A stretch of DNA of 64,000 bases from Corallium rubrum (lineage: Eukaryota > Cnidaria > Anthozoa > Scleralcyonacea > Coralliidae), in contig OZ035997.1 in assembly GCA_964035015.1 (NCBI GenBank), forward strand, positions 63,702,904 to 63,766,903. Reading direction: 5' to 3'. This document shows positions 1 to 11,047 of this stretch, one piece after another (position 1 is the stretch's first letter; every line of letters starts with the position of its first letter). The position numbers were made by a program, and so were the translations under genes. Below the pieces are notes generated by a model. The model was not told the origin of the DNA. It was given only the letters and a program-made list of their open reading frames with translations, and made no database searches.

Positions 1-233
1 TTGAATATTGAAGGAAAAATTTCATAATTACACGTACTGCTGAAATGAACGAAAGAATTTGCTGAAACGAGTCGGATTTGAAGTCCCAAACCTTCGGAAT
101 TGGGCCCGATATATGTAGCTCGACAAGCAGAGCAGCCAACCAGAATTTCGAACTTGCGAGTTCAAATTCTGTCGAGTCAACAAATTTTTCCGTTGATGAA
201 GAATGGTCAATAGCAGGTTTCATGATGGCAGCG

Positions 234-335
234 GCTATTTTTCAAGTAGGGTAAACACGATGAATTTTAATTAAATGGTATGTGACTTTTACAAAAGAAG
301 TAGTTATCATTGTGTTTGCCCTACTTGAAAAATGG
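234..335. mobile_element. Short MITE with ~30 bp terminal inverted repeats
   Basis: A ~100 bp element whose ends are inverted copies of each other: the left end reads TTTTTCAAGTAGGG from about 237, and the right end reads CCCTACTTGAAAAA at about 319-332. About 30 bases pair with a few mismatches around an AT-rich middle. There is no coding capacity. The target duplication is not clear, so the superfamily is unassigned. Confidence 0.6.
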
Positions 336-449
336 TGACGGAAACCTTCTAGTGTAGGAGCACTCGCTGAAATGTCAAGAGAATCTGTCTGTTATAACCA
401 TCAAATTTTCCTTGGCTTTGTTAATTTTTCGAGAAATTGCTCCAAAGAA

Positions 450-895
450 CAGTGGCGTAGCCAAGGCGGTCGCCCCCCCCCCAATGGTCTCCAAGACCGT
501 CCTCGTGAAAAGTTAAATCCGTCGAGAAACTTGTAGGGGGGGGGGGGGGTGTTACATTTTTTTAAGGCAAAGTGAGTAGACTAATAGTGTGTTATATATA
601 TTGCAGGCATGCATATGCTATAAATTACAATACTAAAGGGTCTATACAAAATGCCTCCAACTTGTTTTTACATTTACGACTTGTTTATAAATAAATCTAA
701 AGGTATTCTGACGTCGTATTATTCTACATTCTGGTTTGATTTCAACCAAATTATATAATTTATGGCTTTCAGATTACTCTTAAATACTTGCCTCAAAATG
801 CAGGAAATAGTGTTTCAGAGACCCTAGAAATTCAAAATTTTCCGGGGGGCATGCCCCCGGACCACCCTAGGAGAGTTTTGCCCCTCCCAACTCAA
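450..895. mobile_element. hAT-like MITE, one end lost
   Basis: It begins with CAGTGGCGTAGCC, the end motif of the hAT-like MITE family seen at 3,956 and 31,184. Further in it carries the family's palindromic GGGGCATGCCCC block (about 845-860) and long G/C runs. No matching inverted end is found on the right, where LINE sequence begins, so it is probably truncated. Two complete relatives in this window have 8 bp target duplications. Confidence 0.55.
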
Positions 896-904
896 GACCC
901 TCCA

Positions 905-1660
905 AAGAAATGTCAGTGAATGCCCTGAAAGTCCTATATTTAGCTTTAGTTAGGTCGCACCTTGGTTGTTCTAGTCAGTTATGGGCTCCTCAATCAGTAA
1001 TCAGAAATATATTAGTGATTGAATCTGTTCAGCGTAGAGCTACAAAGTTTATTTGCAAGTTATAAAAAGCAGATCACTCTTGTTATAGGGATCGTCTTGT
1101 CCATCTTAATTTATTACCACTTAATTACTGGCTTGAATATCTCGATCTTGTATTTTTTTTAAATGCAAGTGAGATAATAAATTGATCAACTTATCTAATT
1201 ATTTGACATTCTGCACGGGAAATTTACGAACATTATCCCTAAAACATCAACTTTTAGGGACTCTTACGTTCCTCGAATTGTTCAAATCTGGAACGCTTTA
1301 CCTGATTACACCAAGTCCTCGTCTTCTCTGTCTGTTTTAAATGTAGCTAGTACAGAACTTTTTTTTAATAGACTTCGGGATTTATTTCACCAGGACAACA
1401 TCAGAAGTTATAAGTTAATTTGTCCTAAATGTCGTCATCCTAACACTTACTTTGTGTTCGTGTTAATACCATGTTTGTTTTTTCATGATTGTATTAGGTT
1501 AGTACTTATTCTGTTATTCATATGGGCATGTTGGGGGTAGGGTTTAAATTTTAATTTTGGGTTGGGTTACAGGTGTCAAACCTTGTAGGGGACCTCGTGT
1601 CCTATTGTTTGTACACCTAGTGTATTCATTTATACTAAAGCTTTATAATAAAAAAAAATT
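905..1660 (+). mobile_element. 5'-truncated LINE: C-terminal end of reverse transcriptase plus 3' tail
   Basis: The plus strand encodes the thumb/C-terminal part of a non-LTR retrotransposon reverse transcriptase. Readable stretches include KVLYLALVRSHLGCSSQLWA and SVQRRATKFICKL, then a stop near 1,063, then RDRLVHLNLLPLNYWLEYLD. A later frame gives PRIVQIWNALPDYTKSSSSL and RLRDLFHQDNIRSYK. The catalytic domain and endonuclease are absent, so this is a typical 5' truncation. The sequence ends in an A-rich tail near 1,650. The style is that of CR1/jockey-clade elements in invertebrates. The copy is dead, with at least one stop and a frameshift. It abuts the MITE remnant on its left. Confidence 0.75.
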
Positions 1661-1669
1661 AAAAAACAT

Positions 1670-2330
1670 GTCTTATGACGTACGCAAATGAACAACTATG
1701 CATAAGAACAATTAATAGGTTTCAACATCAATGGCAATTTCGTGCGTCATATAAGGAATTCTTACCGACTCGAGAGCCCATATGCCATGCAAATGTCTCC
1801 AAAAACGAACTTCCATGGCAAACTTTAAGAGTCAATCAATAGCGCGAAGATTATACGTCAGATTATCTTAAAATTCAGTGAGCTAGTGTTCCAAGTTAGC
1901 TGTTTATATTGTTAGGGATTAGTATTAGGGTTTACTGTATGCTAGAGTTTGGTGTTAGGGTTTAATCTTACTAGGGTTTAAAGTTGGAGTTTAGAGTTGG
2001 GGAAATGATTGACAATTTGAAGTAAAACTAAACAGTGTCCATTTACTCAAGTCCTGACGAGTTGAATCCTGGCTCTGAACCATGCATAGCATCTCATTCT
2101 CAAACTCATTAATAATTCATGAGGGAAATTCAAAAGAAATAGATATATAGTTAGTATTTACTGGAAATCAGAAGAAAGTTACGGTCAAATTTAGCGCCAA
2201 ACTTTTTGGTCGATTTTTCGGCTTACAGAGGATTTCACATAACTTTTGACGAAGGACAAAACACAATCCGAAGGCGAACATCTTGAAAACCCAAGATATG
2301 GATTAAGACAAGACAAAGATGAAACGGTTA
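1670..2330. other. Non-coding stretch with degenerate TTAGGG-like motifs
   Basis: I see no gene. At about 1,910-2,005 there are spaced GTTAGGGATTAG, TATTAGGGTTTA and TGTTAGGGTTTA motifs that resemble degenerate telomeric repeats. They are irregular and short and are probably an interstitial remnant or chance low-complexity sequence. Confidence 0.4.
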
Positions 2331-2339
2331 TATTTCGAC

Positions 2340-3105
2340 TTTATTACAAAGTCATCATCGGACCAAGTGATTAAAATTAAATATATACGTTCTTTATATT
2401 TACAAGGGAATAAAACTGATAATAGACTTAGTGTTAAATTACAACGGTGAAAGTAGTATTACAAAATTTAAAATTAGAAAATTAGAAAATATACAAAAGA
2501 AGTGATACGCTTAAAAGTACAAATCTGAGAAGTATACATAATGATATTATTATCTATGGAAATAATGCTAACTCTTTACTGGCTTTAAGGCCAAAGTTCA
2601 GTTCTGGTTTATTGTACTTAATATTAAGTGCTTCGAGAAAAAGAAGAAAGTTAGGGGTATAAGATCTACACGACTGAAGAATCTTAAAATTATCAAGAAT
2701 GAGATCGGTGATAGTGAAAGAAATATGAAGAGGAGAAGAAGGAGTATCATTTAACCGATCATTTCAAATAAATTAAGTTAACCAAATGTTGTACAGATTA
2801 TTTCGCAATTGGTTAAGTGTTGAGCAACAGAGCTAGTGTTTAAGTGTGTTGCCATGTTCAATAAGTCGTTTATTGAGACAGTGATCTGTCTTACCAATGT
2901 ATTTAGAACCGCAGCCTGGGCAGGAAATCTGATAAACAATTTTGAAATCTGATAGGAATTTTGTCTTTATTTGAGAGAAAATAAGAAGCTTTTTTAGTAT
3001 TGTAAATGACAATAGGCGTACGGGCAAAATTTTGTAGGGAGGGCTGAACATAACTTTCCTGAATAAATGGTGACGTCATATTGTGAGAATCCCTGAACAA
3101 CATGA
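2340..3105 (-). mobile_element. Penelope-like element remnant: GIY-YIG endonuclease domain and 3' end
   Basis: On the minus strand a ~70-residue frame contains KIVYQISCPGCGSKYIGKT, which is the VY..YIG core of the GIY-YIG endonuclease that follows the reverse transcriptase in Penelope-like elements, here preceded by the usual CPGC pair. Further downstream the minus strand reads TPNFLLFLEALNIKYNKPEL and LNFGLKASKELALF. These resemble the C-terminal tail of such proteins in cnidarians. No reverse transcriptase is seen in the window, so only the 3' part survives, and it is broken in several places. The limits are approximate. Confidence 0.7.
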
Positions 3106-3179
3106 ATTTCGATCATGATGATTTAAAACATGGGCGCTGTACATACAAACATGAACATGGGTTATAAACATGTACGTTA

Positions 3180-3300
3180 GGGGGGTCCGTGGGCATGCTC
3201 CACCGGGAAATGTTTTGAACTTTAAAGTGTCTCAAAGGGTATTTCCTGCAGTTTGAGGGCAATATTCTCTTATTTTCGAAAGTAACGCATATTTCCCTAG
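3180..3300. mobile_element. Fragment of the GGGGCATGCCCC hAT-like MITE family
   Basis: It contains GGGGGGTCCGTGGGCATGCT followed by a run resembling the body of the MITE at 3,956 (the TTTTGAA, GTCTC and ATTTCCTGC blocks in the same order). No terminal repeats are visible. Pyrimidine-rich C runs follow at 3,391-3,420. Confidence 0.5.
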
Positions 3301-3955
3301 TTCAGAATTAGTTAGAGCCCTTTTTGCCCAAATGACAAGGCCATTTTGCCCGAATAGATCCGATCTTGCAGATGACCTGGAGGGCTGCAGACCTCCCCCC
3401 CCCTCCCCCCCCCCCAGCCCCCACGGCTCGTACGTCTATGGAAACTATATCAAACACTCGCCACTGTGTTCTTCGGTAGCTCTTCTTCCAATGTCTAAAT
3501 GCAGTTATAAAGCTGGCGAGTGGTGCCCCGTGGCTTTGTCGCGTATTTTAACCTGCTTGACTGTATCTAGAAATCGCCAAGTCGGAGGAACACTTAACTC
3601 ATTCGGTTTGCCGGTTGGATATTTTATACTTGAAATTCAAGTTCAACCTGTTTGCATGCATGTCGATGACACAACTAGGAAAGCCTAATTCTATGCTAAT
3701 GACTAAATAGTTAATGAGCAAGATATTATTTACACAGTGTACACGTCTAGAAAAAAACCCAAGTATTCTAGCTCATGGTGATTTTGCGAAATATAGTGTT
3801 TAATTCATTATGTCCAATGGTTTTGACGAGAGCTGAATAAAATTGTTTGGGGTAAGACAAAATAGAATACTACTGAATACCAATGTATACGGACAGGCCG
3901 GGAATAACATGACAGGTATAGTTTATGAACAGGTACTTTTTAACTCATTCCTGTT

Positions 3956-4268
3956 CAGGGATGTAGCCAAGATTTTGAAAGGGGGGGGGGGAGCCGAAAT
4001 CAAAATAAATTTTTAGGGGGTCCGGGAGCATGCCCCCCCCCCCCGGAAAAATTTTGAAATCGAGAGTCGTTGAAATGCCATTTCCTAGCTTTTGGAGGAA
4101 GATTTTACAGACTCTAAAGGTTAAAAAACGTCATATAAAATACTCAAAACACGCAAACGTCACATAGATACTCAAAATGCATATACACTCAGTAGATTGA
4201 AATACACTGTTTATCAGTTTTGTAGTTACAATATCTGTTGTTTTATATCCCCCCTGGCTACGTCCCTG
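3956..4268. mobile_element. hAT-type MITE with 8 bp target duplication
   Basis: A 313 bp element starting CAGGGATGTAGCCAAG and ending CTGGCTACGTCCCTG, flanked on both sides by the exact 8-mer TTCCTGTT (3,948-3,955 and 4,269-4,276). An 8 bp duplication with CAGGG...CCCTG ends is the hAT signature. The body has a G run, the GGGAGCATGCCCCC palindrome and a TACTCAAAA-rich half. It has no coding capacity, so it would need a transposase made elsewhere. The same family occurs at 31,184-31,545, and partial copies lie at 450, 3,180, 19,125 and 39,640. Confidence 0.85.
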
Positions 4269-4554
4269 TTCCTGTTCGGTGTTCCTGTTCGGTTTTCCCA
4301 GAGGTTAATAAAATTGCCTGACGTTATAGCATGAATTAATTATACTAAAGGCTAATTCGAAAATGCCCTGGCATTCTTGTAAGACTAAATAATAAAGGCC
4401 AATTCGAGATTAGCCTAGACGCTAATTCACATAGCCTAATTTGAGACAGAATTTCTTCATATATGCACAGAGGTATACCCTTATTATAGACAGGTAGCTT
4501 TTTTTATGGACAGATATATTTTAGACAAAAATCATAGAGCTGCGTATATATAGG

Positions 4555-4812
4555 CAGTGACCAGTGTTTTGAACAGAGCAAAGACGAAAGTGAAACGGTA
4601 GTAAACTTCCGAAATTTATATGGTCTAAAACTCAATGAATCTTATCCGAAGGTTCCCCAGAGTTACATAAAATCCGAAAGTGCAAGTAAAACGTAGAGTG
4701 CTGCGTAGGCAAGTGTTTTGAGCAGAGCAAAGTGAAAGGTGGTATATACTGCCGAGAATAGATGATTTATAACTGAACCTTTATCTGAAAGTTCCCCAGA
4801 GTTAAATAAAAT
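4555..4812. repeat. Two degenerate direct repeats (~130 bp)
   Basis: The blocks at about 4,555-4,680 and 4,690-4,810 share, in order, AGTGTTTTGA(A/G)CAGAGCAAAG, a GTGAAA(C/G)GGT-like stretch and (A/G)(A/G)TTCCCCAGAGTTA. Related stretches occur near 5,710, 11,930, 23,343 and 24,905, often with AAAACGTCAGTATTTCGT. This is a dispersed repeat of unknown class. Confidence 0.55.
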
Positions 4813-4814
4813 CG

Positions 4815-5705
4815 CAGGGGCGTAGCGTGCGGGGGGTGTAGGGGGGTGACGTGTGACACCCCCCCATTTTTTTTTTAAACTTGTCGGTAAAACAGAGATT
4901 TTGCAGAGAAAAACGTGATTTGTCGGTAAATTGATTCGTTTAAGCTCCTTGGAGTGACAATCCAGAATAACTTAAAATGGAATGCACATATCAACATTAC
5001 AAAAAAGAAAGCTTCTAAAAGACTTTACTTTCTGTCAAAATTGAAACGTGCCAATGTGCCACCCAAAGATCTGGTTAGGTTCTATATCACTTTTATTCGT
5101 CCAGTTCTCCTTTACGCATGTCAAGTCTTCCATTTTAATCTCCCTGAGTACCTGAACATGTCCTTAGAACGTATTCAGAAACGTGCTATGAAGATCATCT
5201 ACGGGTATGATATTTCGTATAATTCTACACTAGAACAAGCCGGAATTAACAAACTTTCTGAGCGTAGACTACAATTATGTGATAATTTTTTCAATAAAGT
5301 TGTATATCAAATCCTAGAAGTCAATTATATAATCTAGTTCCACACAATGTAAATCGACAGACCTCTCTAAGACACGTAAGACCATTTACCATTCCGTTAT
5401 GCAAGACAAATCGTTTTAGAAATTCCTTTTTAATATCAAGTGCTCGACGCCATAATTTTGACATTAAGTGATCCAAACGAGACCTACATTTTATTGTAAA
5501 TAGTAAATACTTTATATATATAAATTATCCTTTAAATGATTTGTAAATATTGTAATTTAAAATCCTTTTCAATTCAGTTATATAGCTGTAAGAAGGTTTT
5601 TTTTATTAAACTAAACTATCTATCCATTGGTCGGGAAATTGGTCATAAAAATGAGTTGGTCGGTAATTGAGGAAGCGTAATAGAGGTACACCCCCCCCCC
5701 CCCCT
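4815..5705. mobile_element. G/C-run MITE split by a LINE insertion
   Basis: The left part starts CAGGGGCGTAGCGTGC and runs through G and C tracts with TTGTCGGTAAA motifs to about 4,932. Similar GGTCGGGAAATTGGTC, GTTGGTCGGTAATTG and C-run sequence resumes at about 5,625-5,705, after the LINE tail. The simplest reading is a hAT-like MITE interrupted by the LINE at 4,935-5,612. I could not define a target duplication for either insertion. Confidence 0.45.
4935..5612 (+). mobile_element. 5'-truncated CR1/jockey-like LINE
   Basis: A 127-residue frame on the plus strand (4,954-5,337, readable from about 4,938 as FKLLGVTIQ) is the C-terminal thumb region of a LINE reverse transcriptase. Readable stretches include KKASKRLYFLSKLKRANVP, FIRPVLLYACQVFHFNL and LERIQKRAMKIIYGY. 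It resembles the LINE at 61.9-64 kb in arrangement but is clearly a different family. The fingers and palm domains and the endonuclease are missing. The 3' end is AT-rich, near 5,612. The body of the retained part is almost intact, with one stop near the C terminus, so it may be fairly young. Confidence 0.75.
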
Positions 5706-5878
5706 CAAAAAGTAGAGTGCTGCGTTGGCGGTGGAGACCAAAGTAAAAAGGTCGTTTCGAGAAGAGCCCTTCGACGTCACTGATCAGAGTATTACAAAAC
5801 GTTAGTTTTTCGTTACTAAAATGCAGTAAGCTTACCACCTTTCAATTTTCTTTCTGTCTGACGTTCGCCAACAGAATA

Positions 5879-6391
5879 CCGTAAAGTTCCCAAAGTAACG
5901 ACCCCTCGAAAGTAACGATAAAATTCAGTGTTTGCTAATAAATCCCGAAAGTAACGATACCCCCGAAAGTAGCGACCCCCCGAAAGTTACGATTTCAAAC
6001 AACATTGTTCTTTAACAAGATACGAAATAAATGTATTACATTGTCTCATCTTAAATTTTAATATTTATACACAACTCGAGTTAATTATGAAACGTTAGTA
6101 TAAAAAGTTATATTGTTCTAATTAATATTTGCAATTTTTTAGGTAACAACAGAAACCCCAAGAAAAACAATTAAGGATGTAGTCGGGGAAATACCGACGG
6201 AATACTTTGTTGAGATCGTGTTACAATAAAAAACCAAAAGTCTGATAATATTTGTCATGATTTACTTCAGATACGATTTTTTACCATCCGAAAGTAACGA
6301 CCCCCCGGAAGTAGCGACCCCCCGAAAGTAACGAAATGAATGGCTGCTAAATCCGAAGGTTAACGACATCGTTACTTTGGGAACTTTACGG
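5879..6391. mobile_element. MITE with TA target duplication and internal CGAAAGTAACGA repeats
   Basis: A 513 bp element flanked by TA on both sides (5,877-5,878 and 6,392-6,393). Its ends are CCGTAAAGTTCCCAAAGTAA and the exact inverse TTACTTTGGGAACTTTACGG. Near each end lie several copies of a CGAAAGTA(A/G)CGA(C/T)CCCC motif: four near the left end (5,893-5,990) and three or four near the right (6,288-6,370). TA duplication fits Tc1/mariner-like mobilisation. The subterminal repeats look like transposase-binding arrays, which is inference. There is no open frame. Confidence 0.75.
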
Positions 6392-6393
6392 TA

Positions 6394-7490
6394 TACTATT
6401 CTAAAGCCAATCCTGACAGACTCTCGCCGTATCGGTAACGTTTCCGAGCGTTTTCGTATTGTTTACTGTTCTTAAGGAATCGAGAACAATCAGCTCATTA
6501 CTTGAAACAATACGAATTGAAAACGCTAGCCTTATAAAACACCCGTAACATCAACCCGCTGAGGGTTTCCCCTGAGATGAATAATCATCGCCGGCTCAGA
6601 CAGAAAAAAAAATACAATAAACCAATTCGGACAGGATCGGAAAAGAGTGATGTAATTTAAAGTACCACTGTATGTTTACGTGTGGTATAATTAAAAGAAT
6701 GGTGACGACCTTCACCTTGGTTGAGCTCATCTTCCATCAAGGTTAAATCGGCTGAGGTGACAAGTGCGTCCAGATGACAGCTTATCGTATGACACGCACA
6801 AGAATTTGCAAGAAAAATATAGATCGACGTTACGCAGTGTATAATTGTTTAACCAGTCGCACGCTCGCTACATGTCGAAATCCAATGTTCCAACGTAAGC
6901 TAAATTTCGAAACCTTCGGAAAACGCCATAATTGACCCGAATTAGCAACGATGCATTAGCTATTAAAGCGAGCCGACTGTATATAATAATATGTTAAATA
7001 GTATATTATATATATCATGGGTCGGGGGAAAACCATTACAGATCTTTACAGACACTTGACGCCCAAATTTAACCAACGACCTTCGGGATTTAAAGCCATT
7101 GCGAAAACTTTGACCACGGCTTTGACTAGTTGTCATAATAGCGGATATAAGTAATAAACGTAAACATATTCGATTCTCGATTCAATATATATCCCAGGGG
7201 AACGTCATGAGTTGCCAGTGGATTATAATGAGAGCAGAGTCGACATGAATTCTGAATTTTAATCATAGTGAATAAGAAAAAGCACCGCTTTCTACTTCGA
7301 AATATAAAACACGGCTCAATGAAAAGAATGGCCTGGCCCAGGCATGTTTTACTGTGTGACAAATAATAAACATGCATTATAACTAATGATAGCAAATATT
7401 TCGAAAATTTTCAGATACTTTGCGCCGATCAAGGCGGTCGGCTCCTCTAGCAACGGCCCATGTTTGAAACTTTCTGATTTGAATCAAAAT
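6394..7490. other. Non-coding stretch, no gene seen
   Basis: I find no supported gene, repeat array or element ends here beyond short AT-rich runs (for example 6,980-7,012). It may be intron or downstream sequence of the SLC16-like gene, whose first exon lies to the right on the minus strand. Confidence 0.4.
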
Positions 7491-7492
7491 GA

Positions 7493-7495
<3 letters not shown>

Positions 7496-7562
<67 letters not shown>
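7496..7562. repeat. (AT)n microsatellite
   Basis: About 67 bases of uninterrupted alternating A and T. Any frame through it (Tyr-Ile repeats) is a low-complexity artefact. Confidence 0.95.
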
Positions 7563-7564
<2 letters not shown>

Positions 7565-7690
7565 TAAATTTTAATATTCGTACGAAACCACAGCGTTTGA
7601 ACTGGTCTTTAATAAACGAACTTGGTAAAATAAACTAACAAATCGCTAGTTTATTTGGGACCGCCGTGAAACCATGTGAAACGCACTGAA

Positions 7691-7692
<2 letters not shown>

Positions 7693-7769
<77 letters not shown>
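7693..7769. repeat. (AT)n microsatellite
   Basis: About 77 bases of alternating A and T, ~130 bp from the previous tract. A pair of such tracts flanking a short unique spacer also occurs at 20,904 and 21,139. Confidence 0.95.
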
Positions 7770-7771
<2 letters not shown>

Positions 7772-8400
7772 CTTGGGGAAAGAAACTGTAACTTCGTTAT
7801 CTCCCAAACGCTAAATCGCTATTGTATTATGCAAATCGAAATTAATACAAATTTGGTTCATTATGCGGTTTGCAAGGAGTAATATTTAGCCTTAAGCAAT
7901 ATGCAAATTTTATTCATGAATCTTCAGAAGCTGAAAGAAAGCGGAGAAAATGTTCCCAAAAGAGATTGGAGAACAAAGAAATCAGACAAATATTAATCTC
8001 TCGACAGTTTTCGGATATACATTGGCTTCAAAAATCCAAGAGTTCGTATTGAATTCATTCGCGAAGATCGTTTCAGAATGCCCGTGCAGGGAATCTCCAT
8101 TTCGGGTTGTTGACGATTACCGGGACAAAAATATTTTTTTGAACGCGAACGCTTCGAGGTTAGGCAAGCGGCGTCCACGATATCACTGCTCGAACCGATA
8201 GCGAGGCAATAATCAGAGATTTTGGGCTATATAAGGTTTCCGTTTTAAAATGCCTTGAAATGCCTTGAAACTATGCGCTGACTGATCGGTTATCGGTCGA
8301 ATTGGCAGATGTACAATAAAATAACTTGACACAATACACGAATATATAAATAGCACAGAGAATACAATAATATGAGATGTCTTTGAATCGAACGCCGTAC

Positions 8401-8605
8401 CTGTCTCTAACTTGGATTTTTGGAAGTCCTTCAAATGCTCGACGTGAAACATGCCGAGGTTGTTCTGCAAACCCAGAATGATGAACTGAACGACGAAGGC
8501 AGCGATGCTGACGAACCAACCGAAGCCGCCGTCTGGGACGTCTCTTGCATTGTCATTCAGACGGGTCTTCACCTCGGCCTTCTCGTCGCTTTGCGGCTTG
8601 CCCAT
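8401..8605 (-). CDS. First coding exon of a monocarboxylate-transporter-like (SLC16) gene, partial
   Basis: The minus strand starts MGKPQSDEKAEVKTRLNDNA and continues into PDGGFGWFVSIAAFVVQF, then LGLQNNLGMFHVEHLKDF and KSKLETG. The DGGFGW block is the conserved signature that begins transmembrane segment 1 in SLC16/MCT proteins of the major facilitator superfamily. The following hydrophobic run and the GMF.VE.L..F stretch match the end of helix 1 and the first loop. The exon appears to end at a G|GTACGG donor (GT at 8,399-8,400 on the minus strand) after ACAG, in phase 1. Reading beyond it runs into non-homologous sequence. About 68 residues of an expected 450-500 are present. The start is the first ATG of this frame and leaves a charged cytoplasmic N terminus of usual length. 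Later exons would lie at lower coordinates, and I could not find them in the remaining 8.4 kb. Family members carry lactate, pyruvate, aromatic amino acids or thyroid hormone across the plasma membrane, and the substrate cannot be told from this exon. Confidence 0.75.
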
Positions 8606-9650
8606 CGCGGCTTCGTCTTCGAATCAGCTCTGTTATCTGACAACTGAGAACTAGAAATTTCGAACCGGAGGGTCGGAGCAGTCGTTGGGTACTAACGCTC
8701 TCAGGTTGGTTGCAACATTGGAACATGCAAATACATGATATCTAGCTCGCTGGCTCTCTGATTGGCCACGGCGAGAATCACCCGATGACTGACGTAAACA
8801 CGCGTACTCGGTTCCGTTTTAGCCCAATCGTAATATTTTTTTTTCCACCCCACTTGAACGTTTATTCCGCATGACGAGACACGGAAATCAAAGAGTTCTT
8901 GCACCACTATCACGTATAATAAAATTGATTTCAAATAGACTGAATTTACTTTGTATTCTTAAATAATGATTGCGAGTAAATATTTGGATATATGTTATAG
9001 CCTGCACTGCGGATACTGAGATAAATTCTCACTGGGTCTCAAGCGTTGATAATCCGATAGCTTTGCCAAGAACATTAGGGAACACCAATCTTCTCTTCCT
9101 CCTGCCGTTAAGCCGAGGGTGCGTGCGACCTAGAACGACCTTCGGTAGATCGAAGCCATGCACGGTGAATGAAACTAGCGCATATTTGTGTTCACTCAAT
9201 ATCCTTTCTCAATGAATCCTCATTCGTTTATATGTCGTTAGCTAGCTAAGAAAAATCTAAACCCTGCGAGTTTCAGTTGTATTTCTTTATAGTCAATATC
9301 ATTTCGTCTTTTCCCGATTATTCAATTTGCTCTCGTTAAGTTTTAAAGGTCTGTAACACTCCAAGCACGCGTCGATCGTTCGTTGATTGAAACTTAGACG
9401 AATTTCTTTGTGGTTTTGTGAATGTATCCAGTTGGTACACAAATCGGTGTTCGAAACGATTAATCGACGGGAATTAGGAATTTATTGGTTGGTTCCAATT
9501 CAATATATAGTATAATACTGTTCAATGTCTTAAACGCGTATTCTCCTATGTATAGTTATAATATTATGTCAATATATACGAAACGAAAAACTTTCGCTGA
9601 AATAAAACATCAGTAACGATTTAGAGCCGGATCATGTTCACACGCCGCGA
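8606..9650 (-). promoter_or_regulatory. Upstream side of the SLC16-like gene; otherwise no feature seen
   Basis: This stretch lies 5' of the transporter exon. The first few hundred bases are less AT-rich and contain more CG dinucleotides than the surroundings (TTCGTCTTCGAATC, CCGGAGGGTCGG, CACGCGTACTCGG). That suits a 5' UTR and promoter, but I see no convincing TATA or initiator, so the call rests on position only. No other gene or repeat is apparent up to 9,650. Confidence 0.3.
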
Positions 9651-9653
9651 TAA

Positions 9654-9888
9654 AGCCTAGTTTACACGGGGAATTTTTCTTTGGCAATTTTCAACTTGAC
9701 AAGTTTAATTTTATTTGCCGGTGTGTATGAGGAAACATGGCAAGTTTTTCCTTGACAAGTCTCCCTTTTGAAAAGCTGGCATGCCAGCTTTTCAACAAGA
9801 AGACTTGTAGCCTGCGTAGCCGGCGCTGGTAGGAGACTTGTCAAGGAAAGACTTGTCAAGGAAACTGATTGCTCGTGTAAACTAGGCT
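9654..9888. mobile_element. Fold-back MITE with TAA target duplication
   Basis: A 235 bp element starting AGCCTAGTTTACACG and ending CGTGTAAACTAGGCT, flanked by TAA on each side (9,651-9,653 and 9,889-9,891). The centre is a perfect palindrome, TTGAAAAGCTGGCATGCCAG, continuing into its mirror, with further TTGACAAGT motifs in both orientations. A 3 bp TAA duplication is typical of PIF/Harbinger. The assignment is inference because no transposase is present. Confidence 0.75.
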
Positions 9889-9891
9889 TAA

Positions 9892-10758
9892 TTAACCGTT
9901 TGTACATCAGTACATGCATGTACACGAGTGTGTCAGAGTATAGGGAATAGAAATATTCGTCGAGCTATGTTACTCAGAGGTTTGTTCCCAAGCGGGACTC
10001 AGTCAAACCTACAAGTTTCTGATCGCCGGTGCATGAGACGCAGTCTAACCGTTGATCTACTGCTGGGACTAGATGATAAGCTTTGAACGACTATAGGTCC
10101 GTTGAGTTCGATGTGTGACGTTATACTGTTATATGTGCAAGTATGATGATATATGCATGTTAATGTTGTAATGCATGTTGTTAAGAGACTGAGAGCTGAT
10201 GTCAAGATGCTATATAGTTTGGATACTGAGGAAAATATAGCTAGCTCGGCCGTTTATAACGTCATAATATGATGCATGCCGCATGCGTGCGGCATCATGT
10301 TGTTACGGTTAATAGAATGAGAATATAGCTATTTAATAAATTGGATATAGAATATCCGGAAAAGAGATGCATATACTTAGTATAGCTTGGAGTTGAGAAC
10401 AGGAGACTGATATGAGAACTGAAGAGACGTATGATGCTAGCTTGGATATGGCCGTAAAGAAAAAGGTGTTATATAGGCATGCTAGCTCGGATATGGGAAT
10501 ATATGATAAATATTAATAGCAAAAGACACATAACATGTGAGACAGTGAATTTAATATGCTAGCTCAGATACGAGCGGAATCAGTTGAAAAGTCAAAAAGA
10601 TCTTATATATACGGATTTAGAGTAGTGTGATTATGTTAGATAGGACATGAGATTAGAAATAGATATGTATAAATATGTTTATGCTAGCTCAGATACCAGA
10701 ATAGGAAAAAAAAATCTAGATGTATATGCTATAGACTCGAATATACTGTAATGGTAAA
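9892..10758. repeat. AT-rich stretch with scattered ATGCTAGCTC(A/G)GATA motifs
   Basis: No gene is seen. The motif TATGCTAGCTCAGATAC or close variants occurs near 10,436, 10,481, 10,558 and 10,682, with a weaker form near 10,240. Spacing is irregular (about 45, 77 and 124 bases between neighbours), which suggests a decayed tandem repeat. Confidence 0.4.

Positions 10759-10831
<73 letters not shown>
10759..10831. repeat. (AT)n microsatellite
   Basis: About 73 bases of alternating A and T. Confidence 0.95.
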
Positions 10832-10835
<4 letters not shown>

Positions 10836-11047
10836 AATGCGGGGATATGTTATGTGAGAATGCTGGAAAAGATATGATGAAAGTTTCTCGGATAGAAAAA
10901 TAGGTGTCGAGTCTAGAGATGATAGCGAGGTTTCGAGATAATGGGGTCAATTATACTGTTAAAACAGTGAAGAAATATGTCATAAGGGAAATAAACTCTT
11001 GTTCGAAATAGCGAGTTCGAGAAAACGAGGTACTGCTGCATGTATCA

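Noticed and set aside
1905-2005. Interstitial telomere array
   Set aside because: The TTAGGG-like motifs are few, unevenly spaced and mixed with other sequence. Recorded only as a weak observation.
7386-7882. Frames with long Tyr-Ile runs
   Set aside because: Translation of (AT)n microsatellites. The same holds for frames at 10,729-10,950 and 27,606-27,848.
8420-8647. 75-codon plus-strand frame opposite the transporter exon
   Set aside because: Antisense shadow of the SLC16-like coding sequence. No domain of its own.
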